Assembly (NCBI GenBank): GCA_028282325.1
Contig: JANQID010000063.1
Location: 1-37,456 of the forward strand
Source of the DNA: Chloroflexaceae bacterium
GTDB lineage: Bacteria; Chloroflexota; Chloroflexia; Chloroflexales; Chloroflexaceae
Reading direction: 5' to 3'
DNA: 37,456 nucleotides
Positions 30,314 to 37,456 of the stretch are shown here, in pieces. The stretch's first letter is position 1, and every line of letters starts with the position of its first letter. Made by a program: the position numbers and the translations under genes. The notes below the pieces were generated by a model, which was not told where the DNA came from, ran no database searches, and was given only the letters and a program-made list of their open reading frames with translations.

Positions 30314-32362
30314 ATGAAGCGCATTGTGAGTATCAGCCTGGGGTCGTCGCGACGCGATTATCATTTCACGACCACAGTGCTGGGTCAGCATATTGAGGTG
30401 CGACGCATTGGCGCCGACGGCGATGTTGAGCGCGCGGCGGCGCTGGTGCGGGCGAATGACAGCCAGGTTGATGCGATCGGCCTGGGCGGTCTGATTCCGG
30501 TCTTTCGTGTTGGCAAGGCGCGCTATCCTCATCGACAGGCGTTGCATATCGCTGCACAGGCGCAGCACACGCCGGTGGTTGACGGCAGCGTGTTGAAGGC
30601 GACGTTGGAGCGTTGGGCGATCAAGCGCGCCGTCGACCAGATACCCAATCTGTTTCGCTACCGGCGCATTCTGGTGACAAGCGGCATCGAGCGGTATCCG
30701 CTGGCGCAAGTGCTGACCCAGTATGAAGCGGATGTGCGCTTCGCCGACCCGGTGGTGCATACCGGGCTGTCGTTCTTGCCCATTCCGCGCACGATTGCAC
30801 AGCTCGAACTCTACGCCGCCACGACGCTGCCAATTATGGCGTTGTTGCCCTATCGCGTGCTGCATCCGGTGGCGCACGGCGATGATGATCGCATGGTGCG
30901 CGCTGAAAAGTTGTTCTCCTGGGCCGATGTGATCGCCGGCGATTTTGCCTACATCCGTCGTTTCGCCCCCGCCGACCTGAGCGGGCGCACAATCATTACT
31001 GACGACCCCGGCCCCGACGAGATCGAGGATCTGCGCCAGCGCGGCGTGACGACATTAGTGACGATGGCACCGCCGTTGAGCGATCAACGCCCCTTCATCG
31101 CCGCGGACGCCCTGGAGGCGATTGTCGCGGCGATTATTGAAAGTGGCGGTCAGCCCGGCGAGGCCGAGACGCTCGATTTTATCACAGCGGCGAAATGGGA
31201 ACCGACCGTCCAGCATCTGAATTCGCTGCCGAAGCCGAAATTTGCATTTGTCATTCACCCGCTTGCGCCGCACTATATTGCCAAAGAGCCGCGCTTCGCC
31301 TTCACGCGCTATCTGCCGACGCGCCTGGTCGAGTGGGTTGCCGCCCAGATGCCGCCGCTCTACCTGTCGCGCATTCGCGGCGTTCGTAGCGTACACACCG
31401 GCGAGGAGGCCGAGGGTTTGTTGTTTACCCTTGGCGCCACGCCGCGCGAGATGCTGCGCCGCAAACCCCAGTTCACTTATCGCCGCTTGATCCGTGCCGC
31501 CCGGATGGCCGAACGTATGGGGGCGCGGCTTATGGGCCTGGGGGCGTTCACCTCGGTTGTCGGCGATGCCGGCGTCACCGTGGCGATGAAGAGCGATATT
31601 GGCATTACCAGTGGCAACTCGCTGACGGTCGCCGCAACCCTGGAGGCGGCCAAGCAAGCGGTGATCCGGATGAAGGGCGGACGGCCTGATCACGTGCGTG
31701 CGGTGGTGATCGGCGCAACGGGCAGCATCGGCGCGGTGTGCGCACGCCTGCTGGCTCAGGCTGTGCGCGACGTGGTGCTGATTGCACCGCGCCCTGAACG
31801 CTTGCTGGCGCTCAAGCAGCAGATCGAGCAGGAAACGCCCGGCGCCCGCGTGATCGCCGCCACCAACGCCGCCGCCTACACGGGCGATGCCGATCTGATC
31901 GTGACGACGACCAGCGCGCTGACCGGCAAAGTGATCGACATCAACAAGCTCAAGCCCGGCGCAGTGGTGTGCGATGTGGCCCGTCCGCCCGATGTGCGCG
32001 CCGAAGATGCCGCTCGGCGCCCCGATGTGCTGGTGGTCGAGAGCGGCGAGATCAAACTGCCCGGCGACCCCGATTTCGGCTTCGACATTGATATGCCTCC
32101 CGGTACCGCCTACGCTTGCCTGTCCGAAACAGTTTTACTGGCGATGGAAGGCAAATTCAATGACTACACTCTGGGCCGCAACATCCAAATGGATCGCGTC
32201 AAAGAGATGTATCGCCTGATGAAAAAACATGGCCTGGAACTGGCCGGGCTGCGCAGCTTTGGCCGCTACATCACCGATGATGACATCATCGAAAAACGGC
32301 GGCTGGCCGACGAACGCCGCCGCAAACTGGGATTGCCCGAGGAATCGTTGACGACAAGCTAA
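30314..32362 (+). CDS. two-domain NAD(P)-dependent reductase related to acyl-ACP reductase
   Basis: This is a 682-residue protein. The N-terminal domain (1-290), MKRIVSISLGSSRRDYHF onward with GDVERAAALVRA and DAIGLGG, resembles proteins labelled quinate 5-dehydrogenase, whose true role I do not know. The C-terminal domain (310-680) resembles cyanobacterial long-chain acyl-ACP reductase. It has FAFVIHPL, MGARLMGLGAFTSVVGDAG, ITSGNSLTVA, nucleotide-binding GATGSIG (467-473), and C602 in TAYACLSE. From memory, C602 falls where the catalytic cysteine of acyl-ACP reductase lies, before LLAMEGKFNDYTLGRN. Aldehyde formation from acyl-thioesters is therefore possible but unproven. AAGGAG lies seven bases before the ATG at 30314; the longer frame from 30089 is rejected. 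An enoyl-CoA hydratase gene follows after 12 bases. Confidence 0.75.
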   Translation: MKRIVSISLGSSRRDYHFTTTVLGQHIEVRRIGADGDVERAAALVRANDSQVDAIGLGGLIPVFRVGKARYPHRQALHIAAQAQHTPVVDGSVLKATLERWAIKRAVDQIPNLFRYRRILVTSGIERYPLAQVLTQYEADVRFADPVVHTGLSFLPIPRTIAQLELYAATTLPIMALLPYRVLHPVAHGDDDRMVRAEKLFSWADVIAGDFAYIRRFAPADLSGRTIITDDPGPDEIEDLRQRGVTTLVTMAPPLSDQRPFIAADALEAIVAAIIESGGQPGEAETLDFITAAKWEPTVQHLNSLPKPKFAFVIHPLAPHYIAKEPRFAFTRYLPTRLVEWVAAQMPPLYLSRIRGVRSVHTGEEAEGLLFTLGATPREMLRRKPQFTYRRLIRAARMAERMGARLMGLGAFTSVVGDAGVTVAMKSDIGITSGNSLTVAATLEAAKQAVIRMKGGRPDHVRAVVIGATGSIGAVCARLLAQAVRDVVLIAPRPERLLALKQQIEQETPGARVIAATNAAAYTGDADLIVTTTSALTGKVIDINKLKPGAVVCDVARPPDVRAEDAARRPDVLVVESGEIKLPGDPDFGFDIDMPPGTAYACLSETVLLAMEGKFNDYTLGRNIQMDRVKEMYRLMKKHGLELAGLRSFGRYITDDDIIEKRRLADERRRKLGLPEESLTTS

Positions 32363-32374
32363 GGAGACGCTCAC

Positions 32375-33151
32375 ATGAATCCCGAACCACTCGTATTGCA
32401 CGAGATTGACGGCCCGGTGGCGACCCTGACGTTGAATCGCCCGAAAGCGCTGAATGCCCTCAACCCGGAGCTGATGGATCAGTTGATCGGGGTGATCGCT
32501 GATCTGGACAAGAACGACGCGGTGCGCTGCCTCGTATTGACCGGTAATGCGCGCGCGTTCGCCGCCGGCGCCGACATCAAAGCGATGGCTGATTCTACGC
32601 CGACCCAGATGGTCAAGGAGCAGCGCTTTGCGAATTGGTCTGATGTGCAGCGCTATAGTAAGCCGATCATCGCTGCGGTGAGCGGTTTTGCACTTGGCGG
32701 CGGCTGTGAGTTGGCGATGCTGTGCGACATCATCATTGCCAGCGAGACGGCGAAATTCGGCCAACCCGAAATCAACATCGGCATTATTCCCGGCGCCGGC
32801 GGCACCCAGCGCCTGGCGCGGGCGATCGGTCCTTATCGGGCAATGGAGTTGATCCTGACCGGCAACCAGATCGACGCTCAAGAAGCTTATGCTGCCGGAT
32901 TGGTCAACCGGGTGGTTCCCGTCGAGCGCTATCTGCGTGAAGCCCAGGAACTCGCCGCCGAGATTGCCGCGCGTCCGCCGATTGCGGTGCGCCTGGCCCG
33001 TGAGGCGGTGCGTTATGGCGCCGATACGACGGTGCGCGATGGGCTGGAGATCGAACGTCGTAACTTCTACCTGCTGTTTGACAGCGCCGATCAGAAAGAG
33101 GGTATGCACGCATTCCTCGAAAAGCGCAAAGCGACGTTTCGCGGAGAGTGA
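32375..33151 (+). CDS. enoyl-CoA hydratase/isomerase (crotonase family)
   Basis: This 258-residue crotonase matches the mitochondrial-type enoyl-CoA hydratase closely. The oxyanion-hole segments are AFAAGADIKAM (61-71) and ALGGGCEL, and the two catalytic glutamates are E112 (GGGCEL) and E132 (FGQPEINIG), followed by IPGAGGTQRLARAIG. It hydrates trans-2-enoyl-CoA to 3-hydroxyacyl-CoA in beta-oxidation or related pathways. AGGAG precedes the ATG. The 12-base gap to the upstream reductase suggests co-translation and a shared role in fatty acyl metabolism. Confidence 0.92.
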   Translation: MNPEPLVLHEIDGPVATLTLNRPKALNALNPELMDQLIGVIADLDKNDAVRCLVLTGNARAFAAGADIKAMADSTPTQMVKEQRFANWSDVQRYSKPIIAAVSGFALGGGCELAMLCDIIIASETAKFGQPEINIGIIPGAGGTQRLARAIGPYRAMELILTGNQIDAQEAYAAGLVNRVVPVERYLREAQELAAEIAARPPIAVRLAREAVRYGADTTVRDGLEIERRNFYLLFDSADQKEGMHAFLEKRKATFRGE

Positions 33152-33174
33152 TCCAGGTTCGGACTGACTCATAA

Positions 33175-33210
33175 AAAGACGCGCCGCCAATTCTGGCGGC
33201 GCGTCTTTCT
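33175..33210 (+). terminator. strong rho-independent terminator
   Basis: There is a perfect 15-bp stem (AAAGACGCGCCGCCA at 33175-33189 and its complement at 33194-33208) with a 4-base loop, ending in CTTTCT. It lies 24 bases after the hydratase stop and ends the reductase-hydratase transcript. Confidence 0.9.
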
Positions 33211-33301
33211 CAATGACCCAAATTTGTTGCCCCATATCCGCGCCATCCGCGCTATACTGAGCGTAGAACGGTGCACGATCCAAACTCTATGGACTCCATA
33301 C

Positions 33302-33499
33302 CTACCGTGCGTATGTTCCGGTCAAAGCGATTTCGGCCAGAACGTGCCCTTGCATGGTTTGCAGAACCTGTTCTTTGCTCGCGCCGGATGCCAGGCCAAG
33401 CGTTGTGTCGAGTGCGTAGAGCTTGAAGAAGTAGCGGTGTGTTCCACCTGGCGGACAAGGGCCGCCGTATCCCAAACGCCGCCGGCTATTCGTTCCGTG
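33302..33499 (-). pseudogene. ybhB/PEBP-like C-terminal remnant
   Basis: The minus strand encodes GTNSRRRLGYGGPCPPGGTH, then RYFFKLYALDTTLGL and EGHVLAEIALTGTYAR-like residues (here QGHVLAEIALTGTYAR). This is the C-terminal third of a YbhB/YbcL (phosphatidylethanolamine-binding, Raf kinase inhibitor-like) protein. The upstream two thirds are absent: the sequence before GTNS is unrelated. It is a 5'-truncated remnant, convergent with the hydratase operon. The stop is at 33302-33304. Confidence 0.75.
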
Positions 33500-33589
33500 A
33501 CTTCCGCATCGCGCCAAATATGCAAATCAGAATCAGCCGTGCGGGTGCGTTCATATGAATAGTCCCGTATCGAGTTCGGGTTTTGAATT

Positions 33590-33863
33590 GAGAACCTGTC
33601 TGAAAAGCGGTAGAAAGCAGACTGGGCCAGTCCTCCATAAAAACTTCTGCTGAAATCTTCGACTGGAATTGTTCTCATACCAAACGATAATGAACAGGCC
33701 GCATGTCACCCTGAGCAGAGCGAAGGGTCTCAGCGTCCCCGATAGCGGTCATTCTTCGCTTTGCTCAGAATGACCGCTTGCGGTAGATCCAAATTCGTTT
33801 GGTATCAGACGTTCAGTATTATGCTGGTTTTGAGGCTGGCCCAATCTTTTCAGACAGCCTCTG
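33590..33863. mobile_element. inverted-repeat element (MITE or IS remnant)
   Basis: Left end AGAACCTGTCTGAAAAG (33591-33607) and right end CTTTTCAGACAGCCTCTGA (33846-33864) are inverted repeats over CTGTCTGAAAAG. The match resumes with TGGGCCAG (33623-33630) against CTGGCCCA, and further in. Ends of the type GGCTGTCTGAAAAG are common in insertion sequences (general knowledge). No transposase is encoded. It carries palindromic element copy 3 inside. No gene is supported in 33500-33957. Confidence 0.6.
33677..33805. repeat. palindromic intergenic element, copy 3
   Basis: A perfect 11-bp terminal pair, ATACCAAACGA (33677-33687) / TCGTTTGGTAT (33795-33805), encloses GTCACCCTGAGCAGAGCG (33705 on). 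It also encloses an internal hairpin GCGGTCATTCT / AGAATGACCGC (33746-33756, 33767-33777). It shares CCAAACGAT, GCATGTCACCCTGA and GCGGTCATTCTGAGC modules with copy 1. Confidence 0.7.
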
Positions 33864-33957
33864 AGAATAGCCGCATTATAACATCGCGTGCGCAAAAAGC
33901 TCCCTGTTTTGGTACTAACTCTATGAAAGACGAGAACGCAATTTGCAGGAGGACAGT

Positions 33958-36342
33958 ATGAAGTGTCGTCTATCCAGTATTGCAGGCCTGACCATTGTGT
34001 TCACTATGCTTATGACGTTCGCAGGCGCGACCCGCTCGGCGCCCAGCGCTGCGTCCAATGACTCGGCCTTCGGGGTGAATAGTCACATCGCTTCACGCTA
34101 CCCCGACCCGGCGCGTTTGCAAGGACCCGCCGACGCGGTTTCCCAAACCAGGGCGGGTTGGGCGCGCGAGGATTTCCAGTTCTATCGCATCGAGCCGCAA
34201 GATGATGCGTATGAATGGGAATTCCACGATAATGCCGTGAATTTGTTGACAGCGCGCGGGGTCAACATTATCGGTTTGCTCAACGGTCCCACTCCCGGCT
34301 GGGCTGCGCAGGGCCAGCCCAGCAACGATTTTTACCCGCCCAATGCCGACAAATTCGCCGAATTCGCTGGCGCCGTCGTGGCGCGCTACAAGGACCGGGT
34401 GCGCTATTGGGAGGTATGGAACGAGCCGGATAACGACCGCTATTGGAAGACCGGGCCGAGCGCGGCAGCCTATGCCAGTCTGTTGAAGGCGGTCTATCCG
34501 GCGATCAAGGCCGCAGATCCGAACGCTCAGGTGTTGGCGGCAGGCCTGGTGTCGCCCGAACCGGCAACGAGCTTCCTGCAGGAGATGGCCAATAACGGCG
34601 CTTGGGGTTCGTTCGACGTTGTGTCGCTGCATCCCTACACCGATCCGAAGAGTCCCGAAGCTGGCCAGATCGGTAGCGCCGGCGCTGGGCAGGTGCGCGC
34701 ACTCGTTGAGCGATTGGGCAATAAGCCGATCTGGGCCACGGAATATGGCTGGTCGACGCAGCCCGGCGATCGTGGCGGCAATGTTGTCTCCGAGGACGAG
34801 CAGGCCAACTATCTTGTGCGCGGGGCGGTTCTGCTGCGTGCCGCCGGCGTTGAGCGCGTGCTCTGGTATAACTTGAAGGATACGCAGTCGGGCGATGGAC
34901 TGGGCTTGCTGCGCTACGGCAGCGGTGCTACCGACTATAGATCGCAGAAGCCGTCGTATCGCGCTTTCACCACGCTGAACCAGCAACTTGCCGGAACCAC
35001 GCCGGCCGGTACGATCAACTTTGGCCAGCAAACGACCATTGTGGATTTCGAGAACTTTGGCACGTGGCAACGCGGCGATCAGGCGAATGGTACGCTGACG
35101 CAAACCGGCGCGCAAAAGCATAGTGGCGGCGCGGCGGCCCAGTTGAGCTACAACTTCTCCAGCGGCAGCAATGACTATGTTGTATTCAACTCCGGCGAAC
35201 AGCCGACGATTAGCGGCGCTCCCAGCCAGATCGGCATGTGGGTTCTCGGCGATGGCAGCGGCCATGCGTTAAAGCTCTGGCTGCGCGACGCCGAGGGCGA
35301 GACGTTGCAATTCCGGCTGGGTTTTGTCGGCGGGGGCGGCTGGCAATTTCTCGCCACGCCGGTATCGGGTCAGGCTGAATCGTACAACCGCATCGGCGGA
35401 TCGGGCAACCTGCGACTCGACTTTCCGGCCCGTCTCGTGGCAATCGTGCTTGATGACGAACCCGACAGCTTCAGCGGCAGCGGGACGATCTACCTCGACG
35501 ACCTTACCGCTGTCACCGGGCCGGAAGCCTACGGCGCACGCTTTACCAAAGGCGGCGGCGTTGTCGATGTGATCTGGGCGCCGAGCGTTACCCAGGTGAC
35601 AGTGCCGACCAACTCGGCGACGGGGACGCGGGTTGAGATTTGGGGCGAGACAAAGACTGAGAATGCCAGCAATGGCCAATTCGTTTTCGCCGTCGGTTCC
35701 AATCCGATCTTCCTGAGCCACACGCCTGGCCAGGGATCGACGCAACCGCCGCCTTCCCAGCCGCCGTCGGGCGACGAGCGTTGCTTCCCTGAAACTGGGT
35801 ATTGTATCTCCGGACGCATTCGCGAATACTGGGAACAAAACGGCGGGCTGCCCGTCTTCGGCTATCCGGTGACGCCGCAACGCGCCGAGACCATCGAGGG
35901 TCAGAGCTTCCAGACGCAGTGGTTCGAGCGCAATCGGCTTGAACTGCACCCGGAGAACGCCCGGCCTTACGACGTGCTGCTGGGTCGTCTCGGCGATGAC
36001 CTGTTGCGGCAGGGCGGGCGCGACTGGACGCAGTTCCCGACCAGCCAGCCGCAAGACGGTTGCCGCTACTTCCCGGAGACGCAACACAACGTCTGCGGCG
36101 AGATACTGGCGGCGTGGCGCGCGAACGGTCTGGAATTCGACGGACAAGCCGGCAAGAGCGAGGCGGAAAACCTGGCGTTGTTTGGCTTGCCGTTGAGCGA
36201 ACCGCAAACCGAGATCATCGAGGGCAAGCCCTACACTGTGCAGTGGTTCGAACGGGCGCGCTTCGAATTGCACCCGGAGAACGCGCCGCCATATAATGTG
36301 CTGCTCGGTTTGTTGGGCAACGAAACGCTGGGCAGGCCCTGA
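33958..36342 (+). CDS. secreted glycoside hydrolase with CBM-like domain and C-terminal repeats
   Basis: This is a 794-residue exported protein. It has a signal peptide (1-27, MKCRLSSIAGLTIVF onward), then a clan GH-A TIM-barrel (about 40-340) with acid/base E156 in WEVWNEPDN and nucleophile E262 in IWATEYGWS, most like GH39/GH5 enzymes. A beta-sandwich (about 360-525: IVDFENFGTWQRGDQANG) resembles a carbohydrate-binding module, and a small beta-domain follows (about 525-585). After a proline-rich linker come two C-terminal repeats of about 90 residues (609-690, 701-794), each with FPET, QWFER and ELHPEN, which may anchor or bind surface glycans. AGGAGG precedes the ATG; an in-frame TTG at 33943 is not used. 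The substrate is unknown. Confidence 0.85.
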   Translation: MKCRLSSIAGLTIVFTMLMTFAGATRSAPSAASNDSAFGVNSHIASRYPDPARLQGPADAVSQTRAGWAREDFQFYRIEPQDDAYEWEFHDNAVNLLTARGVNIIGLLNGPTPGWAAQGQPSNDFYPPNADKFAEFAGAVVARYKDRVRYWEVWNEPDNDRYWKTGPSAAAYASLLKAVYPAIKAADPNAQVLAAGLVSPEPATSFLQEMANNGAWGSFDVVSLHPYTDPKSPEAGQIGSAGAGQVRALVERLGNKPIWATEYGWSTQPGDRGGNVVSEDEQANYLVRGAVLLRAAGVERVLWYNLKDTQSGDGLGLLRYGSGATDYRSQKPSYRAFTTLNQQLAGTTPAGTINFGQQTTIVDFENFGTWQRGDQANGTLTQTGAQKHSGGAAAQLSYNFSSGSNDYVVFNSGEQPTISGAPSQIGMWVLGDGSGHALKLWLRDAEGETLQFRLGFVGGGGWQFLATPVSGQAESYNRIGGSGNLRLDFPARLVAIVLDDEPDSFSGSGTIYLDDLTAVTGPEAYGARFTKGGGVVDVIWAPSVTQVTVPTNSATGTRVEIWGETKTENASNGQFVFAVGSNPIFLSHTPGQGSTQPPPSQPPSGDERCFPETGYCISGRIREYWEQNGGLPVFGYPVTPQRAETIEGQSFQTQWFERNRLELHPENARPYDVLLGRLGDDLLRQGGRDWTQFPTSQPQDGCRYFPETQHNVCGEILAAWRANGLEFDGQAGKSEAENLALFGLPLSEPQTEIIEGKPYTVQWFERARFELHPENAPPYNVLLGLLGNETLGRP

Positions 36343-36371
36343 TGCGGACGTGTTCAGAGGCAGGCGTACGG

Positions 36372-36403
36372 AACTGGCGGCGGAAGTACTTCCGCCGCCA
36401 GTT
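36372..36403 (+). terminator. perfect 32-bp palindrome, likely terminator
   Basis: AACTGGCGGCGGAAGT is followed directly by its exact complement, giving a strong stem about 30 bases after the glycosidase stop, then ATTCT. It is probably the terminator of the glycosidase gene, although the T-run is short. Confidence 0.7.
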
Positions 36404-36506
36404 ATTCTGACGATCAAGGCTGGTGCGCCAGTTGTCGTGCGGGCAGGAACACTGCTACAATAGAGCCTGATGGCATAGCATCGGTGAGAGCCAGAGGATG
36501 ACGGGA

Positions 36507-37456
36507 ATGCTGGAACCGAATACGCTTGTTCATGAACGCTACCGGGTAGAACGACTCATTGGGCGCGGCGGTATGGGTGCGGTGTATGAAGCGATCGATG
36601 AGCGGCTATCCAACCGCGTTGCCCTCAAACAGACGCTGTTTGGTGATTCAGATGCGGCAAGCGTCGCCGAATCAACCTCGCAGCAATGGTCAAGGCTGCG
36701 CAAAGCTTTTGAGCACGAAGCGCGGGTGTTGGCCGGGTTGCGACACCAGGCGCTGCCCAAAGTGATCGACTACTTCAGCGATCACCAGGGCCAGTTTCTG
36801 GTGATGGAGTTTATTCCCGGCGATGATTTGGCAGCGGAATTGAAACAACGCAATGGTCCATTTCCGATTGCCGATGTGCTTGACTGGGCTGACCAGTTGC
36901 TTGATGCGCTCGACTTTCTGCACACCCGGCCAGAGCCGATCATTCATCGGGATATCAAGCCTCAAAATCTCAAGCTGACTGACCGCAACGAGATCATTCT
37001 GCTCGACTTTGGCTTGTCGAAGAGCGTCAAGTCGTTGCAATCACCACTGACATCGGGCGGCGGTACGAGTGTATTTGGCTATACGCCGGCCTACGCGCCT
37101 ATCGAACAGATCCGTGGAACAGGTACGGAGGCCGGGAGCGACCTCTATGCGTTGGGGGCGACGTTATACCATTTGCTCACCGGACGTGAGCCGATTGATG
37201 CATTGAGTCGCACCGTCGCGCGCGCCAGCGATGAGCCTGATCCGTTGCGCCCTATCTGTGCGCTAAACCCGGCGATCCCGTCAGCGGTAGGTGATGTGGT
37301 GCTGCGGTCGTTGGCGCTAGACGTGAAGAATCGACCAGCCGGCGCTGCGGAGATGCGCGCCGAACTTCGCGAAGCTCGACAAGTGACTCCGCCGGCGTCA
37401 CCGTATGATCAAGACTCGGGGCGGACTGTTGCAGTGGGCAACCTGGCCCATACAGG
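36507..37456 (+). CDS. serine/threonine protein kinase (partial at window end)
   Basis: This is the N-terminal 316 codons of a Hanks-type kinase; it runs off the window. Kinase motifs occur in order: LIGRGGMGAVYEA (glycine loop), VALKQ (ATP lysine), the hinge VMEFIPGDD, HRDIKPQN (catalytic loop), LLDFGLSK (DFG), YAPIEQ (APE-like) and GSDLYALGATLYHLLTG. The C-terminal lobe ends near 280, where a variable juxtamembrane-like stretch begins (TPPASPYDQDSG). The start is the ATG at 36507, nine bases after AGAGG, rather than the abutting ATG at 36498. The extracellular or sensor part, if any, lies beyond the window. Confidence 0.9.
   Translation, partial: MLEPNTLVHERYRVERLIGRGGMGAVYEAIDERLSNRVALKQTLFGDSDAASVAESTSQQWSRLRKAFEHEARVLAGLRHQALPKVIDYFSDHQGQFLVMEFIPGDDLAAELKQRNGPFPIADVLDWADQLLDALDFLHTRPEPIIHRDIKPQNLKLTDRNEIILLDFGLSKSVKSLQSPLTSGGGTSVFGYTPAYAPIEQIRGTGTEAGSDLYALGATLYHLLTGREPIDALSRTVARASDEPDPLRPICALNPAIPSAVGDVVLRSLALDVKNRPAGAAEMRAELREARQVTPPASPYDQDSGRTVAVGNLAHT

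Noticed and set aside
32060-32130. Idea that the acyl-ACP reductase-like domain had lost its catalytic cysteine (FGFDID in place of HCFDIDW)
   Set aside because: Counting on the remembered cyanobacterial sequence, the catalytic cysteine is the later one in the FACFAEA segment, which is present here as C602.
34093-36417. Two long minus-strand frames opposite the glycosidase
   Set aside because: They are antisense shadows of the coding strand with no recognisable domain.

Overview
The window looks like a chromosome piece of a Chloroflexota bacterium. This is inference. It rests on mixed high-GC core genes, the secreted glycosidase whose C-terminal repeats (FPET, QWFER, ELHPEN motifs) I associate with Chloroflexota secreted proteins, a stand-alone class II FBPase, and cassette antitoxins of types familiar from Chloroflexota and cyanobacteria. 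No rRNA, tRNA or CRISPR array was seen.

Layout. 1-5.1 kb: a radical-SAM-like protein lacking its cluster cysteines (minus), then a plus-strand housekeeping run: signal peptidase I, a GT4 glycosyltransferase, TatA and the Obg GTPase. 5.2-7.1 kb: an alpha/beta hydrolase and a methyltransferase (minus). 7.4-10.8 kb: a large STAND-type regulator with an N-terminal LuxR helix-turn-helix, divergent from a lipoprotein with two cupredoxin-like repeats. 10.9-13.7 kb: a gene-poor accessory block of antitoxin genes with damaged toxins, two attC-like sites and palindromic elements. 13.7-18.8 kb: carA, a DNA methyltransferase, two acetyltransferases, two small membrane proteins and an RluA-type pseudouridine synthase. 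19.0-24.1 kb: a second accessory block, read here as a cluster of integron-type gene cassettes without an integrase in view: GNAT, a pair of small hypotheticals, VapB plus broken VapC, a PD-(D/E)XK protein, a DUF4332-like protein and a Uma2 nuclease. 24.1-30 kb (minus): a gene remnant, a membrane-bound multi-GAF/PAS histidine kinase, an O-antigen-ligase-like protein and glpX. 30.3-33.2 kb: a two-domain reductase related to acyl-ACP reductase, and an enoyl-CoA hydratase, ending in a strong terminator. 33.3-33.9 kb: a ybhB remnant and a nested palindromic element. 34-37.5 kb: a secreted glycoside hydrolase and the start of a Ser/Thr kinase.

The main discovery candidate is the attC family. Four sites of about 130 bp, bounded by RYYYAAC and GTTRRRY boxes, share an internal sequence. 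Two near 12 kb read on the minus strand and two near 21 kb on the plus strand, each matching the strand of the neighbouring cassette genes. A short 58-bp site of a different type follows the GNAT gene. The two clusters are therefore inverted relative to each other across about 6 kb of core genes. All three toxin genes recognised in these cassettes are damaged (lost start, truncation, nonsense codon) while the antitoxin frames stay open.
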